From Paracoccus chinensis (GTDB lineage: Bacteria > Pseudomonadota > Alphaproteobacteria > Rhodobacterales > Rhodobacteraceae), in the NCBI RefSeq assembly GCF_900102885.1, contig NZ_FNGE01000020.1:1-34625 (forward strand): DNA of 34,625 nucleotides, given 5' to 3'. Position 1 is the stretch's first letter. Each line of letters begins with the position of its first letter. Shown here piece after piece: positions 24,805-31,803 of the stretch. The position numbers were made by a program, and so were the translations under genes. Under the pieces are notes generated by a model. That model was not told the origin of the DNA, searched no databases, and worked only from the letters and a program-made list of their open reading frames with translations.

Positions 24805-25087
24805 CCGGGACAGGAGGATGACAGCGTAGCCAAGACAGACAATGAGTACTTGCGCCCATTCCTGCAGCCCAGGGTTTTCGCCCGACCAGGGCAGGAGGTC
24901 CGAGGCGGAATGGCGCGTCGCCTTGGCAGAGGCACACTTCGAGGGTGGAATTTGATCCTGTTCCGCAGGTAGCAGTTCAGGTCAGCCTGAAACGGAACCG
25001 GATCTTCTGTTTCACGTCCGAACGCTCGGTCTGCAGCACGCCGAAACCTGCGACCGATCCAGATCCGCGTCAGGTCACCAGATTGGG

Positions 25088-25116
25088 TTGAAACGGTATA
25101 TTTTCGGCCCTAGATT
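25088..25116 (+). promoter_or_regulatory. Candidate brnT promoter
   Basis: TTGAAA (25088-25093) and TAGATT (25111-25116) are separated by 17 bases, close to the sigma-70 consensus (five of six and four of six). The ATG at 25122 begins only five bases after the -10 box, and no ribosome site precedes it, so the transcript may be leaderless. Confidence 0.45.
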
Positions 25117-25121
25117 AGATC

Positions 25122-25385
25122 ATGCCCTTTGAGTATGATCCTGACAAGAGCGCGGCCAACAAGGCCAAGCACGGCATCGACTTCGAGGAGGCTCAGCGGC
25201 TATGGGACGATCCTTGGTTGCTGGAGGCTCCCGCCCGTACAGACGACGAGCCGCGTTTCCTTGCGGTCGGCAGGATCAAGGGGCGTCATTGGGCTGCCGT
25301 GTGGACGCTTCGGGGCGAAGTGACACGCATCATCTCGGTGCGTCGTGCCCGCAAGGAGGAAATTGAGCGCTATGAAAGCTCGTGA
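25122..25385 (+). CDS. brnT: BrnT-family toxin of a type II toxin-antitoxin system
   Basis: The 87-residue protein shows the family pattern FEYDPDKSAANKAKHGIDFE at the N-terminus, then EEAQRLWDDPWLLE, RFLAVGRIKGRHWAAVWTLR and ISVRRARKEEIERYES near the end. BrnT is a RelE-fold ribonuclease that inhibits translation until bound by BrnA. Key conserved residues of the family (the Lys/His region near residue 17, the Arg/Lys of the beta strands and the C-terminal RxARKEE) are visible. Its stop overlaps the antitoxin start by 14 bases, so the two are coupled. No ribosome site precedes it. Confidence 0.92.
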   Translation: MPFEYDPDKSAANKAKHGIDFEEAQRLWDDPWLLEAPARTDDEPRFLAVGRIKGRHWAAVWTLRGEVTRIISVRRARKEEIERYESS

Positions 25386-25587
25386 ATTCGACGAAAGGTT
25401 CGACGCCGGTGAGGATGTAAGCTCGGATGTGGACTGGACCCGGGCACGCCGCACGAACACGGAAACCCGCCGCGTCAACGTGGACTTCCCTGCCTGGGTG
25501 ATCACCAGTCTGGACCGACAGGCCAGAGAACTGGGCGTTACGCGGCAGTCGCTTATCAAACTGTGGATCGCCGAACGTCTTCAGTAG
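25372..25587 (+). CDS. brnA: BrnA-family antitoxin
   Basis: The 71-residue protein starts MKAREFDERFDAGEDVSSDV, the N-terminal part that wraps around BrnT. The C-terminal section RRVNVDFPAWVITSLDRQAR then ELGVTRQSLIKLWIAERLQ is a ribbon-helix-helix DNA-binding domain. It neutralises BrnT and represses the promoter. AAGGAGGAA inside the end of brnT serves as its ribosome site, so it may be translated more efficiently than the toxin. A longer upstream frame lies wholly within brnT and is not favoured. Confidence 0.9.
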   Translation: MKAREFDERFDAGEDVSSDVDWTRARRTNTETRRVNVDFPAWVITSLDRQARELGVTRQSLIKLWIAERLQ

Positions 25588-25789
25588 AAGTGTGAGCTGA
25601 GAATCGTAGCAGGAGGCTGTTCGACCTTGGCCGCTCTGCTTTCCCACCGAAGCTCGCCGAATGGCTTGTTGCGGCGTAGGACGGGGCGGTCAAAATTCAG
25701 AAGAGTGTGAGTAAAATAAAATAACTCTTTGATGGCCACATAAATTGAAAGATTGGAGTCGCACCTGAGCTGGCGCGTCCATTTTGCGC
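25588..25789. other. AT-richer spacer between brnA and apbE, no gene seen
   Basis: The section around 25700-25760 is markedly AT-rich compared with its surroundings, with AGAGT...ACTCT arms flanking AAAATAAAATA. The genes on either side converge here, so it may end transcription from both, but no clear intrinsic terminator can be drawn. Confidence 0.3.
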
Positions 25790-26770
25790 TCAGGAGTAAT
25801 GACTTGCTACCACCTCAGGTGCCCCAAACAACTTGCCCGCCTTTACAACCCGGATGCCCCCTGCCCCGTGGCGCAGCAGGAACAGCGCATCGAGGCCTGA
25901 TCGGCGCGCCACTGCGGGACCTTCCGCTTCGCCCAGCACCATCAGGGCGCTGGCCCAGGCATCTGCTTCCGCACCGGTTTGCGCGACCACGGTGACGGAC
26001 GCAGGCGCGGCGAGAAGCGGCGCGCCGCGGCGGGGGTCCATGGTATGCGACAGGGTCCTGCCTCCGACCCGGACCCGGTGCCGGTAATCGCCCGAGGTCG
26101 CCACCGCCGCATCCTGCAGCGCCAGCACGGAATGCGCCGCGCGGCACCCGGGATCGGGTGCCTCGAGCGCCACGACCCAGGGGCTGCCGTCCGGGCGCAG
26201 GCCAAGGGCGCGCATCTCGCCGTCGATTCCGACCAGCGCCGAGCCGAGGCCGAACTCCCGCAGCGTCTCGGCCAGCCGGTCGACGCCATAGCCCTTGGCG
26301 ATGCCGTTCAGGTCGAGCGTGATCGGTGATGCCTTGCGGACCCGGCAGGCGGCGGGATCAAGCTCCAGCACCTGATGCGCGGGACGGCGCGGACCATCCA
26401 GCGCCTGTCTGATCCGGTCCGCATCGGCCGGCGCGGGGCCGAAACCCCAGGCTGCCACCGTGTCCCCCAGGCCGATGTCGAAGGCCCCGCCCGAGGCGCG
26501 GCCGACCTGCATCGCCAACCGCAGTACGGCCATCAGATGCGCAGGCACCCGCGTCCATTCCCCCACCGGCGCCGCGTTCAGCCGCATCAGGTCGCTGTCG
26601 GGCCGCCAGATGGACATCTGCGCGTCCACCTCCTCGACCGCCACTTGCAGCGCGTGTCGCACCGGCGCGGGATCGAAGCCCGCCTCCGTGAAGAACAGCG
26701 CTGACCAGCGGGTACCCATCGTGGGGCCGTTCAGGGCATGGCGGATCATGTCAGTAGACGTCTTCGACAT
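25790..26770 (-). CDS. apbE: FAD:protein FMN transferase ApbE
   Basis: ApbE attaches FMN from FAD to a serine or threonine of target proteins. The 326-residue protein has GPTMGTRWSALFF at 15-27, IWRPDSDLMRLNAAPVG at 54-70, ASGGAFDIGLGDTVAAW at 92-108, LDLNGIAKGYGVDRLAETL at 152-170 and LSHTMDPRRGAPL with the downstream metal-ligand aspartate. No signal peptide or lipobox is evident, unlike many ApbE proteins, so it may act in the cytosol or be exported differently. The start at 26770 has GAGGGGCGCT just before it and overlaps the reductase gene; ATG 26749 is the alternative. It ends the operon that encodes a DUF2271 protein with a flavinylation motif, the likely target. Confidence 0.88.
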   Translation of the reverse strand: MSKTSTDMIRHALNGPTMGTRWSALFFTEAGFDPAPVRHALQVAVEEVDAQMSIWRPDSDLMRLNAAPVGEWTRVPAHLMAVLRLAMQVGRASGGAFDIGLGDTVAAWGFGPAPADADRIRQALDGPRRPAHQVLELDPAACRVRKASPITLDLNGIAKGYGVDRLAETLREFGLGSALVGIDGEMRALGLRPDGSPWVVALEAPDPGCRAAHSVLALQDAAVATSGDYRHRVRVGGRTLSHTMDPRRGAPLLAAPASVTVVAQTGAEADAWASALMVLGEAEGPAVARRSGLDALFLLRHGAGGIRVVKAGKLFGAPEVVASHYS

Positions 26771-28955
26771 AGCGCCCCTCGGCTTTCAGCAGTGCGGGCG
26801 TCAGCCCGGCCGGGGCAAGGATCTCGTCGAGCGCGGCGCGGACGCCCGCCGCCATGCCGCGCCCGCCGCAGACCATCACCCGCGCGCCCGCGCGGATCAG
26901 GCGGGCAACCTCGGCCGCCTCGCGCCGCAGGGCGTCCTGGACGTGATGCGGGTGCTCGCCGCGCGAGTTGGCCGTGACAAGGTGCGACAGCCGCCCTGCT
27001 CCCTGCCACGCGGCCAGTTCCTCGCGATACAGGAAGTCGCTGTCCGCATGGCGCATCCCGAAGAACAGGTGCACCGGGCGGCGGCGGGCATTGGCGCGGA
27101 TGAAGCCCGCGAGCGGCCCGATCCCCGTGCCCGCGCCGACCAGGATCAGCGGCGCGCGGCCCCGGCCCGGGCGGAAGCCAGGGTTCCGGCGCAGGAAGGC
27201 CTGCACAGTCCCGCCGGGCTGAAGTTCCGCCAGCTGCCCCGAGCAGAGCCCGCCGGGCTGCTTGCGGACCACAATCTCGACGAAGCCGTCGCGCGACCCC
27301 GAGGCCAGCGAATAGAAGCGCGGCACGGGCGAGCCCTCGGGCAGGACGCCTAGCAGGTCGCCCGCCTGCCAGCGCGCGAAGCCCCGCCCCGTCAGCCGCT
27401 GCCATGCCGGGACCCGCGGCGCGGCAAGGCGCAGGATCACGGTCGGGGCCTGCACCTCGGCCCCGTAGTCGCGGCGCGAGAACAGCGTCAGCGCCTCGCT
27501 TGCGGGCACCACCGGCTGGTGGATCAGTTCCAGCTCGGTCCCCAGCGCCGCGCCAAGCGCGCGGCCCCAGCGCGCGAATTCCTGCGGGGACTGGCGGTCG
27601 ATGGTCGCGAAGTCCAGAAACTGCGGCCAGCCCTTGTCCCCCGCGGCTGCCGCGACCTCCTCGGCATAGGCGCAGAAGGCGGGAAAGCTGCGGTCGCCGA
27701 AGCCCAGCACGGCCAGCGGCGCCTTTGGCGCGCGCTCCAGCCGGGACAGCCGGTCGAGGAACCCCTTGGCCGAGGCGGGGGCGCAGCCCTCGCCATAGGT
27801 GGCGGCAAGGATGATGAAGCGCGCGGCCTCCGGGTAGCGGGCCGGGTCGAATCCCGCCATCGGCGCGGCATGGACGCGCTGGCCGGCGTCGGTCAGCGCG
27901 GCGTGCAGCGTGGCGGCAAAGCCCCAGGTCGAGCCGCCCTCGCTGCCGACCAGCAGGACCGTTTCCGCCCGGCCGGGCGGGACATTGCCCCGGATGCGCG
28001 GCCGGGCGCGGCGCGCGGAGAGCCACAGGACCACGCCCGTGCCAGCCATCGCGGGCACGCCCAGCGCCATCAGCCCCAGCACCAGCCCCAGCACCGCCGC
28101 GCCCTGCCCGGTGTGCAGCATGAAGACGGTTTCAGAGACCTGCTGCCAAGCGGAGAGGTCGGCCCAGTCGAGCAACTCGCCGCTGCCCTGGTCCAGATAG
28201 CCGGTGCCTTGCGCCGTCTTGAGGGTATGGACATCCGCCGGGTCGTTCGGATCGGCCAGCGACAGGCTGCGGAAGGCGGCGACGGGCATCCGCAAGGCGC
28301 TGGCGCCCGCCAGGTCGGCGCCGGTCCGACCGCTGGTTTCCGCCGGGAAGGCCGGCGTGCGGGCGCCGTCCGGCAGCAGGTCGAAGGTCGAGGCCGTCAT
28401 CCACAGGGCCGTGGCCGAGGACAGCATCAGGCCCGCGACCGCCACCCGCGCGATTTCCACATGCAGCCGCCCGGCCAGGGGACCGCGCAGCCGCGCGAAC
28501 CAGCGCCGCCAGCCGCCCGTCCGCCGCGCCACCAGCGCCGCGCCCGACAGCGCCAGCACCAGCATCGCCCCTGCCCCGAGCGCCGCCGCGATCCGCCCCG
28601 CGTCGCCAAGGAACAGCGAGCGGTGCAGGTTCGTCAGCCAGCGCCGCAGCGGGTCGGGATCGGCCGATCCGGCGTCCTGCCCCGTCGCCGGGTCGATGAC
28701 CGCCGCCCGCGGTGTGCCGCCGTCGAACCAGTAGGCGGTGACCTGCCCCGAGGGCGCGCGGCGGACCTGTTCCAGCCCCGGATGGCTGGCGGCGATGCGC
28801 GCGGCCAGGTCGGCCACGGACAGCCCGGCCTCGGCCTGGGGCGCCGACAGCCGCTCGGCCGCGGGATAAAGCGACAGCGCCGCCCCGGACAGCGCCAGCA
28901 CGACCAGCAGCAGCGCGGCGGCGATCCCCGGCCAGCGATGGACTGCGCGGATCAT
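26751..28955 (-). CDS. PepSY-TM / flavodoxin / NAD(P)H-reductase fusion protein
   Basis: The 734-residue protein combines an N-terminal membrane part (about 1-320) with a cytosolic diflavin reductase. The membrane part is PepSY-TM-like, with helices near 8-30, 122-145, 168-190 and 283-312 and histidines at 6, 111, 165 and 281 that could ligate two b hemes. The flavodoxin domain starts near 332 (VLLVGSEGGSTWGFAATL, then ILAATYGEGCAP and LGFGDRSFPAFCAYAEE). The FAD segment is PRFYSLASGS then QPGGLCSGQLAELQPGG. The NAD(P) segment is ILVGAGTGIGPLAGFI, with VMVCGGRGMAAG and a terminal RYVEDVY as in cytochrome P450 reductases. It probably moves electrons from NAD(P)H through FAD, FMN and heme to the periplasmic face. 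It follows the DUF2271 gene after nine bases and overlaps apbE. Confidence 0.88.
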   Translation of the reverse strand: MIRAVHRWPGIAAALLLVVLALSGAALSLYPAAERLSAPQAEAGLSVADLAARIAASHPGLEQVRRAPSGQVTAYWFDGGTPRAAVIDPATGQDAGSADPDPLRRWLTNLHRSLFLGDAGRIAAALGAGAMLVLALSGAALVARRTGGWRRWFARLRGPLAGRLHVEIARVAVAGLMLSSATALWMTASTFDLLPDGARTPAFPAETSGRTGADLAGASALRMPVAAFRSLSLADPNDPADVHTLKTAQGTGYLDQGSGELLDWADLSAWQQVSETVFMLHTGQGAAVLGLVLGLMALGVPAMAGTGVVLWLSARRARPRIRGNVPPGRAETVLLVGSEGGSTWGFAATLHAALTDAGQRVHAAPMAGFDPARYPEAARFIILAATYGEGCAPASAKGFLDRLSRLERAPKAPLAVLGFGDRSFPAFCAYAEEVAAAAGDKGWPQFLDFATIDRQSPQEFARWGRALGAALGTELELIHQPVVPASEALTLFSRRDYGAEVQAPTVILRLAAPRVPAWQRLTGRGFARWQAGDLLGVLPEGSPVPRFYSLASGSRDGFVEIVVRKQPGGLCSGQLAELQPGGTVQAFLRRNPGFRPGRGRAPLILVGAGTGIGPLAGFIRANARRRPVHLFFGMRHADSDFLYREELAAWQGAGRLSHLVTANSRGEHPHHVQDALRREAAEVARLIRAGARVMVCGGRGMAAGVRAALDEILAPAGLTPALLKAEGRYVEDVY

Positions 28956-28964
28956 GGCGCCCCC

Positions 28965-29426
28965 TCAGCGATAGGAGACGCTGGCGATGTAACGGCTGCC
29001 CGAGGCGCTTGCCCCGGCCGCGGTCAGCGGCAGGGCGACCTCGTTCGGGCTGTCGCGCATGTCCTCGACCGCGGCATCGACATGCAGGGTATAGCCCGCG
29101 TCGAACAGCGCATCGGCCAGGTCCAGCGTGATTTCCAGCGTGCGGCCCGCGCCGACGCTGGCCCCGGTGATGCCGTCCACCTGCCGGGTGTCGCCGCCGG
29201 TCGCACGATACCAGCCGGAGAGGGAATCGTAGTATTTCGACTTGCCCCCGGCCATCCACAGGCTGCCGGCATAGGCCCCCTGCGGATCGGTGACGTAAAG
29301 CGCCAGATAGGCCCCCTCGCCGCCATAGTCGTTCAGCGTGGTGGTCAGCGTGACGGGCCGCGCCAGCGCGATCGCGGGCAGCGTCAGGGCGGTCGAGAGG
29401 GCGAGGATGGCAGCAAGAGGCTTCAT
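28965..29426 (-). CDS. Secreted DUF2271 protein with a flavinylation-type motif
   Basis: The 153-residue product has a signal peptide (cleavage after residue 22, IALA). The mature part contains TLNDYGGEGAYLALYVTDP, SLSGWYRATGGDTRQVDGIT and GASVGAGRTLEITLDLADAL, matching DUF2271 as I know it. The stretch DGITGAS (residues 84-90) fits the Dxx(S/T)GA(S/T) motif to which ApbE attaches FMN in NqrC, RnfG and related proteins, with Ser90 as the predicted site. The operon's apbE gene supports that reading. It would be a periplasmic FMN-protein receiving electrons from the membrane reductase encoded next. AAAGGAGC before the ATG is a good ribosome site. Confidence 0.82.
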   Translation of the reverse strand: MKPLAAILALSTALTLPAIALARPVTLTTTLNDYGGEGAYLALYVTDPQGAYAGSLWMAGGKSKYYDSLSGWYRATGGDTRQVDGITGASVGAGRTLEITLDLADALFDAGYTLHVDAAVEDMRDSPNEVALPLTAAGASASGSRYIASVSYR

Positions 29427-29460
29427 GGTCGGGCTCCTTTCGTGGGAATGGGGCGGCCTT

Positions 29461-29493
29461 CCCCGGCGCCGGCAGGCGGGCCATGCGCCGGGG
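29461..29493 (-). promoter_or_regulatory. Intercistronic hairpin before the DUF2271 gene
   Basis: CCCCGGCGC (29461-29469) and GCGCCGGGG (29485-29493) pair perfectly over nine bases with a 15-base loop. It sits between the first PepSY gene and the DUF2271 gene with no T-run, so it probably tunes message stability or partial termination rather than ending the operon. Confidence 0.45.
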
Positions 29494-29504
29494 AGAGGCG
29501 GCGG

Positions 29505-29831
29505 TCAGTTCGCCGGGGCGGCGGGTGCCGGGGTGGCGGCAGGCGCGGGGGTGTCGCGGGCGAACTGCTCGAGCTTCGCCTTGATGACCTGCAGCGTCGC
29601 CGGGTCGATCTTCGCCTCGATCGTGTTGCCGCCGGTGTCGGTCACGTTGACCTCGTAGCAGCCGTCGTCCATCTCCATGGACGAGATCGTCCAGCCGTAG
29701 TCATGGGCGAGCTGCGCCACCGATTCCCAGGACTGCATCTGCTCGGGCGAGACCCGGCAGTCGTCATCGGCAAGGGCGGCGCCGGCAGGCAGGGCGGCCA
29801 GCACGGCCAAGGTCGCAAGCATCCGTTTCAT
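29505..29831 (-). CDS. Secreted small PepSY-domain protein
   Basis: The 108-residue protein has a signal peptide (MLATLAVLAALPAGAALA) and one PepSY_2-type domain: DDDCRVSPEQMQSWESVAQL, then GWTISSMEMDDGCYEVNVTD, ending KIDPATLQVIKAKLEQF. The two cysteines (DCR and DGC) may form a disulfide. A Pro/Ala tail (TPAPAATPAPAAPAN) follows. It is paralogous to the protein at 30559-30990, sharing DCR, DDGCY and K(I/L)DPATL. It is the first gene of the operon running to apbE, and CTGACG-type boxes and a terminator of the preceding operon lie just upstream. PepSY function here is unknown; a periplasmic binding or electron-transfer partner role is inferred. Confidence 0.85.
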   Translation of the reverse strand: MKRMLATLAVLAALPAGAALADDDCRVSPEQMQSWESVAQLAHDYGWTISSMEMDDGCYEVNVTDTGGNTIEAKIDPATLQVIKAKLEQFARDTPAPAATPAPAAPAN

Positions 29832-29885
29832 CGCTGGTTACTCCCGTGTTGCGGTTGTCGGATGAGGCGACTCTGGGCCGCTGCG

Positions 29886-29934
29886 CTGACGGGGGACTGA
29901 ACCGGCGCGGAAATCTGCGTCAGCTTGCCGTCAG
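29886..29934. promoter_or_regulatory. Two tandem response-regulator-type boxes upstream of the first PepSY gene
   Basis: Rightward strand: CTGACG (29886-29891), five bases, CTGAAC (29897-29902). Leftward strand: CTGACG, five bases, CTGACG, read as CGTCAGCTTGCCGTCAG (29918-29934), a perfect 11-base-period tandem repeat. OmpR-type regulators bind such tandem six-mers. The boxes lie 55-103 bases upstream of the gene start at 29831. The same CTGACG element recurs at 31048-31087. Confidence 0.55.
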
Positions 29935-29937
29935 CAA

Positions 29938-29969
29938 GGAAAAGGCCCGGCCGTTGCGGGCCGGGCCTT
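29938..29969 (-). terminator. Rho-independent terminator of the cytochrome b561 operon
   Basis: AAGGCCCGGCC (29942-29952), loop GTTGCG, GGCCGGGCCTT (29959-29969): an eleven-base-pair perfect stem. On the leftward strand it ends in GGGCCTTTTCC, giving the T-run. It lies 18 bases after the cytochrome b561 stop codon and separates the two PepSY operons. Confidence 0.85.
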
Positions 29970-29987
29970 GGGTGCGGGACCGTGAGC

Positions 29988-30500
29988 CTAGCGCAGGCTC
30001 ATCCGGCGCAGGGTGCCGTCGCGCAGCACGAACTGGTGCCACAGCGCCATGACCGCGTGCAGCCCGGCCAGCAGCAGGATCAGGCTGCCGGCGCTTTCGT
30101 GGACCTCGGCGACGATGCCGGGCCGCCCCTGCAGCGGCGCCGCCAGGGCGGGAAGGTGGACCCCGAGGAATTGCACCCCCACCCCCATCTGCGAGGCGGC
30201 ATACCAGCCGCTGAGCGGCAGCGCGATCAGGAGGGCGTAAAGCAGCGCGTGCCCCGCGCCCGCCGCGAGGGCAAGCGGGTGCCGCCCATGGTCTGGTCGC
30301 GCCCCGCCCGTCAGCCGCAGCACCAGCCGCGGCAGGACGAGGGCCAGCACCGCGAGGCCCAAGGTGAAATGCAGAAGCGGCGGTTCCGCGACGACCTCGC
30401 GGCCGCCCTCGGCCGTGGCCCATGCGCCCAGCACGGCGGCTGCGGTGATCCAGTGGATGGCGACAAGGGCCTTCGGATGGCGTGCGATCATGTCCGGCAT
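29988..30500 (-). CDS. Cytochrome b561 family protein
   Basis: The 170-residue protein has four membrane helices. Histidines at 16 (AIHWITAAAVLG), 44 (LLHFTLGLAVL), 134 (AEVHESAGSLI) and 148 (AGLHAVMALWHQ) match the two heme-b ligand pairs of bacterial b561 proteins such as E. coli CybB. The C-terminal VLRDGTLRRM is also typical. It would shuttle electrons between quinol and a periplasmic acceptor or donor in the inner membrane. It lies 58 bases after the upstream PepSY gene in the same operon. An internal ATG three codons later (MIARHPKAL) is possible; neither start has a strong ribosome site. Confidence 0.88.
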   Translation of the reverse strand: MPDMIARHPKALVAIHWITAAAVLGAWATAEGGREVVAEPPLLHFTLGLAVLALVLPRLVLRLTGGARPDHGRHPLALAAGAGHALLYALLIALPLSGWYAASQMGVGVQFLGVHLPALAAPLQGRPGIVAEVHESAGSLILLLAGLHAVMALWHQFVLRDGTLRRMSLR

Positions 30501-30558
30501 GGCGAGGGTTCCTGCATGAGGGGAAGGGTTCGGGCGCCCGACCGCGGCGCCAGCGGGC

Positions 30559-30990
30559 TCATCTGACGACCACCGCGGGCGGGGCGCCCTTCAGCAGCCC
30601 GCCGGGCGGCGGCAGGTCGGCGGGCGGGGCCGTCACCGGCGCGCCCTGCCCCCGGCCGCGCGGCCGGTCGTCGTCGTCGTGATCGTCGTCATCACCGTCC
30701 TCCCGCTCGTGACGGCGGTCGCGGCGCTTCATCTCGACGACCTCCAGCGTCGCGGGGTCGAGCTTGGCCTTGAAGTCCGCCCCCTGCGCGTCGGTGCCCC
30801 GGACCTTGTAGCAGCCGTCGTCGATCCTGATCCGCCCGACCTGCCAGCCGCGATCCTGCAGCGCCTTCTGCACGGCCTCGCGGGGCTGCCACCGCTCCAT
30901 CGGCACCCGGCAGTCGTCGTCATCGGCATGGGCCGCGCCCGCCGCGCCCAGGGCGGCAAGCAGGGCGCCCAGCAGCATGTGCTTTTTCAT
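30559..30990 (-). CDS. Secreted PepSY-domain protein with acidic tail
   Basis: The 143-residue protein has a signal peptide (LLGALLAALGAAGAAHA), a PepSY_2-type domain (DCRVPMERWQPREAVQKALQ, then RIDDGCYKVRGTDAQGAD and KLDPATLEVVEM) and an unusual Asp/His/Glu-rich tail at about 91-110 (RDRRHEREDGDDDDHDDDDR). The tail could bind divalent or ferric metal. Two cysteines (26, 60) may pair. It is the first gene of the operon with cytochrome b561, divergent from the response-regulator gene. It resembles the 108-residue PepSY protein at 29505-29831. The role is inferred: a periplasmic partner of the b561. Confidence 0.85.
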   Translation of the reverse strand: MKKHMLLGALLAALGAAGAAHADDDDCRVPMERWQPREAVQKALQDRGWQVGRIRIDDGCYKVRGTDAQGADFKAKLDPATLEVVEMKRRDRRHEREDGDDDDHDDDDRPRGRGQGAPVTAPPADLPPPGGLLKGAPPAVVVR

Positions 30991-31047
30991 CGCATTTGCC
31001 CTTTGTCATGGTTCAGGCATCATCTGCCGTCCCTGATGGCACGCGAT

Positions 31048-31087
31048 CCTGACGCCCAGCTTAAGCGCGCGGCACCTGGGCGTCAGG
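31048..31087. promoter_or_regulatory. Inverted repeat with CTGACG boxes between the divergent PepSY and response-regulator genes
   Basis: CCTGACGCCCAG (31048-31059) and CTGGGCGTCAGG (31076-31087) are perfect 12-base inverted repeats 16 bases apart. Within the left one, CTGACG is followed after five bases by CTTAAG (31060-31065), an 11-base-period tandem like the PmrA/QseB type. The repeat lies about 55-95 bases from both divergent start codons, and the CTGACG element recurs upstream of the gene at 29831. It is the likely binding site of the response regulator encoded alongside. Confidence 0.6.
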
Positions 31088-31140
31088 CTAGCGACAGCTT
31101 GGGCGGGCAGGTCCTGCGGCAGAGGACGGACGGGAACTTC

Positions 31141-31799
<659 letters not shown>

Positions 31800-31803
<4 letters not shown>

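Larger units (their letters stand above)
24750..25121. other. Intergenic region between the ATPase and the toxin gene
   Basis: No rightward gene is supported. On the leftward strand a frame reads LLPWSGENPGLQEWAQVL followed by IVCLGYAVILLSRSTGADRI, with a membrane-helix-like run and about three quarters G/C at third codon positions. It has no recognised start and runs antisense into the ATPase gene, so it may be a remnant of a lost gene. A TGAAAC/GTTTCA inverted repeat lies at 24988-25014. The right end holds the toxin promoter. Confidence 0.35.

Noticed and set aside
22656..24935. Very long leftward open frame opposite the CPG ATPase gene
   Set aside because: It is antisense to a clear P-type ATPase, has low-complexity Arg/Gly/Gln-rich translation and no domain; a product of high GC.
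25700..25760. AT-rich stretch as an attachment site or origin
   Set aside because: No repeat, DnaA-box cluster or integrase gene accompanies it; it looks like a simple spacer.
27519..29900. Rightward open frame of almost 800 codons opposite the reductase, DUF2271 and PepSY genes
   Set aside because: The opposite strand has signal peptides, cofactor motifs and ribosome sites; this frame has none.
31048..31087. The perfect 12-base inverted repeat as a transcription terminator
   Set aside because: It lies between divergent start codons, has no T-run, and contains repeats also found in another promoter.
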